Of a stretch of 64,000 nucleotides of DNA, positions 61,501-64,000 are shown piece by piece. Position 1 is the stretch's first letter. The number at the start of each line of letters is the position of its first letter. The DNA comes from Dasyornis broadbenti. Taxonomy: Eukaryota > Chordata > Aves > Passeriformes > Dasyornithidae. Location: contig VZRN01006399.1 of assembly GCA_013397935.1 (NCBI GenBank), forward strand, positions 852,315 to 916,314, written 5' to 3'. Below the pieces are notes generated by a model that saw only the letters and a program-made list of their open reading frames with translations, was not told where the DNA came from and did no database searches. The position numbers and the translations under genes were made by a program.

Positions 61501-63876
61501 TATTGCAACAAGTGTTATTCCATGTCTGCATCAATGACACAGATGAAGGGATCAAGAGCACCCTCAGCAAATCTGCAGATGACACCAAGCTGAGTGGTGC
61601 TGTTGATACATCTGAAGGATGGGATGCCATCCAGGGGAACCTGGACAAGTTCGAGAAGTGGGCCCATGAGAATTTCATGACAAGACCAAGTGTGAAGTGC
61701 TGCCCCTGGGTTAGGGCAACCCCTGGTATCAGCACAGGCTGATGACAGGCAAAGAACAGGTCAGAGCAGCCCTGTGAGAAGGACTTGGGGAGCTGGTGGA
61801 TGAGAGGCTGGACATGACTCAGCCATGTGCACTCCCAGCCCAGAGACCCAAACATGTCCTGGGCTGCATCCAAAGCAGTGTGGCCAGCAGAGGAGGGAGG
61901 GGATTCTGCCCCTCTGCTCTGCTCTGGTGAGACTCCACCTGGAACACTGCACCCAGCTCTGGGGTCCCAGCACAGGAAGGACATTGGACTTTTGAGACAA
62001 GTCCAGAGGAGGCCACCAAGTTCATTAGAGGAATGAAGCAGTTCTCATGCAAGGACAGGCTAAGAATTATTCTGCCTGGAGAAAAGCAGGCTCTGGGGTC
62101 ACCTTACTGCAGCCTTCCAGTGCCTAAAGGGGCTACAAGAAGGCGGGAGAGGGACTTTTTATAAGGGAATGGAGTGAGAGAACAAGGGGAGATGACTTTA
62201 AATTGAAAGAGGCTGGGTTAAGATTAGATATTAGGAAGAAATTCTTCACTCTGAGGGTGGTGAGGCACTGAACCAGGTTGCCTAAGAAACCTTAGATTCC
62301 CCACCCATTGAAGTGTTCAAGGCCAGGCTGGATGGGGCTCTGAGCAACCTGGTCTATGGGAGATGTCTCTGCCCATGGTGGGGGCTTGGAAGTAGACGAT
62401 GTTTTAAAGTCTCTTCCAGCCCAATCCATTCTATGATTCAACAATTCCATGATTCTATCTCAACAGGTATACTCTGTAAGATGTGACACCTTCCCTGCCA
62501 CCATCTCCAAACAGGCAAAAAATCCACACTGTTTTTTAATGCTACCGTAATTTTCTGAACATTAAACTGAAACTACGTCTTTACAAATTACAATCAGAAT
62601 CAACATACAAAGCAAAGGGAAGAAAAGGTGAAAATGCTTCACTATGTTTTCTCAATTGAGAATTACAAAAGCAGAGGCATTAATTTTTCTTATGCTCTTC
62701 CACTTGAAGCACACAGAACCTGATTTGTATTCTTTTCAAGGCAGAATAGGACCAAAACAACAGTTCAAGAATTCCCCATTAATTTGGAACAGCTAGATGT
62801 AAATGAGAAAAACCACTGTTGATATTGGGTAGTGAGGAGAAAACAGAACTTGCCACAGCAATACAGTGGAATCCATGCAGCAATTTATCAAAAGCTGGCA
62901 ACCAGACTGACCTGCACAAAGGAGAATGACAGACACTATTCTAGACTGGAGGATTAGACTAGATGACCTTTAAAGGGCCCTTCCAATCCAAACTATTCTA
63001 TGGTTCTGTGTAATACTTTGATACAAAACTTTGTGATCACACCAAGCAACATCAGAATTAAGAGAATCTGCATCATACTACAGGCTCTTTTAAAAACTGT
63101 GAAAATCAAAGTCTCCATTTTAATACAGTGCTTTAAATGACATCCTACAAATGTAAAGATGATCCAACCTACCAAATCCACCTCCAAAAATGCACAAAAT
63201 AAGGACCACAGGAATTGTCAAATCAAATCCTGGTATGTTAATTTAAATAAATAATAGAATTGGTAAGCTTAAAGTAGGTGGAAAGCACTTTAGATCATTA
63301 AGTTTTATCTTTCATGTATCTCTTTTGACTATGGTGAGTTACGTAACATCTCTAAAGATGAGAAATAAGCTTTTAAGAAGGAAACTGACAAATAAGACAT
63401 TGACTTGATGTATGCAAAAATTTAGTCATTTTGCTTGAAATGAAAGAGTAGCAGCATTTAACAAAGCCAAGCAGGAGCTTCATTTAGAATAAATTAGTTT
63501 TTTCTTCCTATATGCAGGAGGGGCTTGTGAACACTTACTGATGGCAGTATTAAGGTTCCTGTTTACTCCAACTTGCAAATAATTCTTGGAAATATTAATT
63601 CAAATCAATTGACCAATAACCGAGCAATTTCCTGTGAGCACACGCAGAATATCTGCACTCAAATTCTAGGGCTGCAAGACAGCTACAGAATTTCTCAGAA
63701 AAACTGAAATAACATCATACATTCTGTTACAATTGCTTTGCTTCCTTCTCTCAGCACTTACGTAAGATAGGTTCCTCGTACATTGACATCCATCATAAGA
63801 TTCATCTTCTTCGTTGCTGTTTCCAAAGTGCCCGTCAAAGAGATGGCGCTTGCATTATTCACCAAAATATCAATCC
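49479..63876 (-). CDS. HSDL2: HSDL2 (hydroxysteroid dehydrogenase-like protein 2), 3' part of gene
   Basis: HSDL2 is a peroxisomal protein linked to fatty-acid metabolism. It combines an N-terminal short-chain dehydrogenase/reductase domain with a C-terminal SCP2 lipid-binding domain. Eight minus-strand exons join in frame through GT-AG introns to 338 residues plus stop. In that partial protein: NNAS at 6-9, active-site Ser58 in LNLSPP, YTISK at 74-78 (catalytic Tyr and Lys), FTGNFIIDE in exon 52718-52912, a variable linker at about 180-227, SCP2 from about 228, FMSGKLRIKGNMALAIKLEK near the end, and C-terminal AKL, a type 1 peroxisomal targeting signal. The NAD(P) TGxxxGIG motif and the start are on exons beyond 64,000. 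The linker is about 14 residues longer than in human HSDL2 as I recall it. Exon placement is strongly supported by phase agreement at every junction. Confidence 0.96.
49592..50046 (-). other. HSDL2 intron
   Basis: 455-bp intron, nothing else recognised. Confidence 0.85.
50047..50175 (-). CDS. HSDL2: HSDL2 exon: SCP2 domain middle
   Basis: 129 bp between acceptor TCTTGTCCAG and donor GTGAGG. It encodes DGGGTWYIDLKTTGGSAGFG, then KPPVTADVVMSMSSTDFVKM and FA, matching GGTWFLDLK...ADVVMSM of human HSDL2. It begins with the split Gly codon. Confidence 0.95.
50176..50616 (-). other. HSDL2 intron, relatively GC-rich
   Basis: 441-bp intron. It is richer in G and C than its neighbours and open on several frames by chance. 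No repeat recognised. Confidence 0.8.
50617..50808 (-). CDS. HSDL2: HSDL2 exon: linker and start of SCP2 domain
   Basis: 192 bp between acceptor TTCTTGTTAG and donor GTAAGA. It encodes a low-complexity linker rich in Q, K, E, T and A, then GPVAETFRVIQGAVTEEYVR and STQGVFQFELS, the first helix and strand of the SCP2 fold. Confidence 0.94.
50809..52133 (-). other. HSDL2 intron
   Basis: AT-rich intron with a poly(A) run near 51140. Nothing else recognised. Confidence 0.8.
52134..52205 (-). CDS. HSDL2: HSDL2 exon: start of interdomain linker
   Basis: 72 bp between acceptor CCCTCTTAG and donor GTAGGA. It encodes HPLMPDFFLDVETDTTATKQ and ERY. HPL-PDFFLD is conserved with human; the rest is variable linker. 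Confidence 0.93.
52206..52717 (-). other. HSDL2 intron
   Basis: AT-rich intron with a small ACAATTTAA repeat near 52600-52630. Nothing else recognised. Confidence 0.8.
52718..52912 (-). CDS. HSDL2: HSDL2 exon: C-terminal SDR segment
   Basis: 195 bp between acceptor CTTTCTAG and donor GTAAAA. It encodes IYTAAMDMLGGAGIEKQCRK, then ILADAAYCILTKPKTFTGNF and VKDFDVYAIAP, closely matching vertebrate HSDL2. Confidence 0.97.
52913..57790 (-). other. HSDL2 intron with a 58-bp tandem duplication
   Basis: A 4.9-kb AT-rich intron. Apart from the duplication at 54284-54399, no repeat, exon or RNA gene was recognised. Confidence 0.75.
54284..54399 (+). repeat. Near-identical 58-bp tandem duplication
   Basis: TTTTTAATAAGTACCAACAG and the following 38 bases occur twice in direct succession, offset 58, with a single difference in the aligned part (TTTCTATC versus TTTCTGTC). 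High identity implies a recent duplication. Confidence 0.95.
57791..57889 (-). CDS. HSDL2: HSDL2 exon: catalytic YTISK
   Basis: 99 bp between acceptor TTGTCTTAG and donor GTGATT. It encodes (A)YTISKYGMSMCVLGMAEEF and then RGEVAVNALWPKT. YxxxK is the SDR catalytic Tyr/Lys pair. Confidence 0.96.
57890..58797 (-). other. HSDL2 intron
   Basis: AT-rich intron, nothing else recognised. Confidence 0.8.
58798..58901 (-). CDS. HSDL2: HSDL2 exon: SDR active-site serine region
   Basis: 104 bp between acceptor TCTTTCAG and donor GTGAGT. It encodes SKACLPYLRKSKNPHILNLS then PPMNLNPMWFKNHC. The Ser of LNLSPP sits where the SDR catalytic Ser is expected. Confidence 0.95.
59745..62459 (+). mobile_element. 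CR1 LINE, 2.7 kb, degenerate endonuclease/RT ORF, antisense to HSDL2
   Basis: The longest mobile element here. The left end reads ETWWDTAYELTAAIDGCSLF then GGVALYIK (endonuclease region), followed by LLGDFSHPQ (the endonuclease GDF.HP motif). The RT region is near 61470-61680: TSGVPQGLVL, CINDTDEGI and SADDTKLSGAVDT, where CR1 normally has FADD. It ends CCATTCTATGATTCAACAAT then CCATGATTCTATCT, the CR1 terminal repeat. Stops and frameshifts throughout make it nonfunctional, and it lacks the 5' end and ORF1. Confidence 0.95.
62944..63010 (+). mobile_element. CR1 LINE 3'-end fragment
   Basis: GGATTAGACTAGATGACCTT, then GGGCCCTTCCAATCCAAACT and ATTCTATGGTTCTGTGT form a short CR1 3' end. Confidence 0.8.
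63762..63876 (-). CDS. HSDL2: HSDL2 exon: SDR core with NNAS motif
   Basis: 115 bp after acceptor AAAACCAG, ending at donor GTAAGT (63761-63756). It encodes GIDILVNNASAISLTGTLET through NVRGTYL. NNAS is the SDR NNAG-type motif that stabilises the central beta-sheet. This is the first exon in the window; earlier exons lie to the right of 64,000. Confidence 0.95.
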
Positions 63877-64000
63877 CTGGTTTTAAAATAAGCCATTTCA
63901 TGTTAGCATTTAAGACAAAAAGCATCAGGAAGGCAAGCTGTTCTTTTTTGCTTTTATTTGAATAATCTGCCTGTTAGTGTCTCCCCCACACCTTAACTTA
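63877..64000 (-). other. HSDL2 intron, start
   Basis: Sequence upstream of the NNAS exon on the minus strand, ending at acceptor AG (63878-63877). It continues outside the window. Confidence 0.85.

Larger units (their letters stand above)
58902..63761 (-). other. HSDL2 intron carrying CR1 insertions
   Basis: A 4.9-kb intron, more than half of it a plus-strand CR1 (59745-62459) plus a CR1 scrap (62944-63010). The remainder is AT-rich and unremarkable. Confidence 0.85.

Noticed and set aside
61473..61742. Intact reverse-transcriptase gene
   Set aside because: Only about 70 codons of CR1 RT remain in frame, the FADD block is altered, and flanking frames are broken.

Overview
This is vertebrate nuclear DNA, almost certainly from a bird and probably a songbird. 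It is AT-rich and gene-poor, its genes are split by long introns, and it carries several CR1 LINE copies of avian type. At about 42.36-42.49 kb there is a tRNA-Ile-derived SINE with a CR1-like tail, of the kind I know as TguSINE1 from passerines. There are no bacterial operons, CRISPR arrays or phage genes. The two genes belong to the human 9q32 neighbourhood, which in birds lies on the Z chromosome (recalled, not shown by the sequence).

Left part (1-18.3 kb, minus strand): the 5' portion of PTBP3, a polypyrimidine-tract-binding RNA protein. Two exons are clear: 299-462 (start of RRM1) and 3101-3172 (N-terminus, with the likely start ATG at 3125). A long intron of mostly unique AT-rich sequence leads back to a CpG island at about 17.5-18.3 kb, which should hold the promoter and first exon but is interrupted by 77 Ns. 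The N-terminal exon appears to have a net 4-base deletion relative to other vertebrate PTBP genes. The usual upstream reading frame then ends at a TGA that overlaps the internal ATG.

Middle (18.3-49 kb): intergenic. It holds minus-strand CR1 copies (18.31-19.03, 26.89-27.10 and 40.08-40.68 kb), plus-strand CR1 copies (32.0-33.2 and 47.87-48.15 kb), the SINE, two probable solo LTRs (47046-47600 and about 48608-48876), a G/T-rich tract, a CCATG-type microsatellite, two short tandem duplications, and an unexplained GC/CpG-rich patch at about 46.04-47.0 kb.

Right part (49-64 kb, minus strand): the 3' two-thirds or more of HSDL2, a peroxisomal short-chain dehydrogenase/SCP2 fusion. Eight consecutive exons join in frame to 338 residues and a stop. 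They cover the NNAS motif, the Ser and YxxxK active-site residues, the linker, the SCP2 domain and a C-terminal AKL peroxisomal signal. The 5' exons lie beyond 64,000. A 2.7-kb degenerate CR1 sits antisense in one intron.

Both genes point the same way, with the HSDL2 3' end facing the PTBP3 promoter. I recall the pair as divergent in human, so an inversion is likely. I found no wholly new biological system. The observations most worth following are the PTBP3 N-terminal frameshift/ATGA overlap, the HSDL2 inversion and the GC-rich patch.
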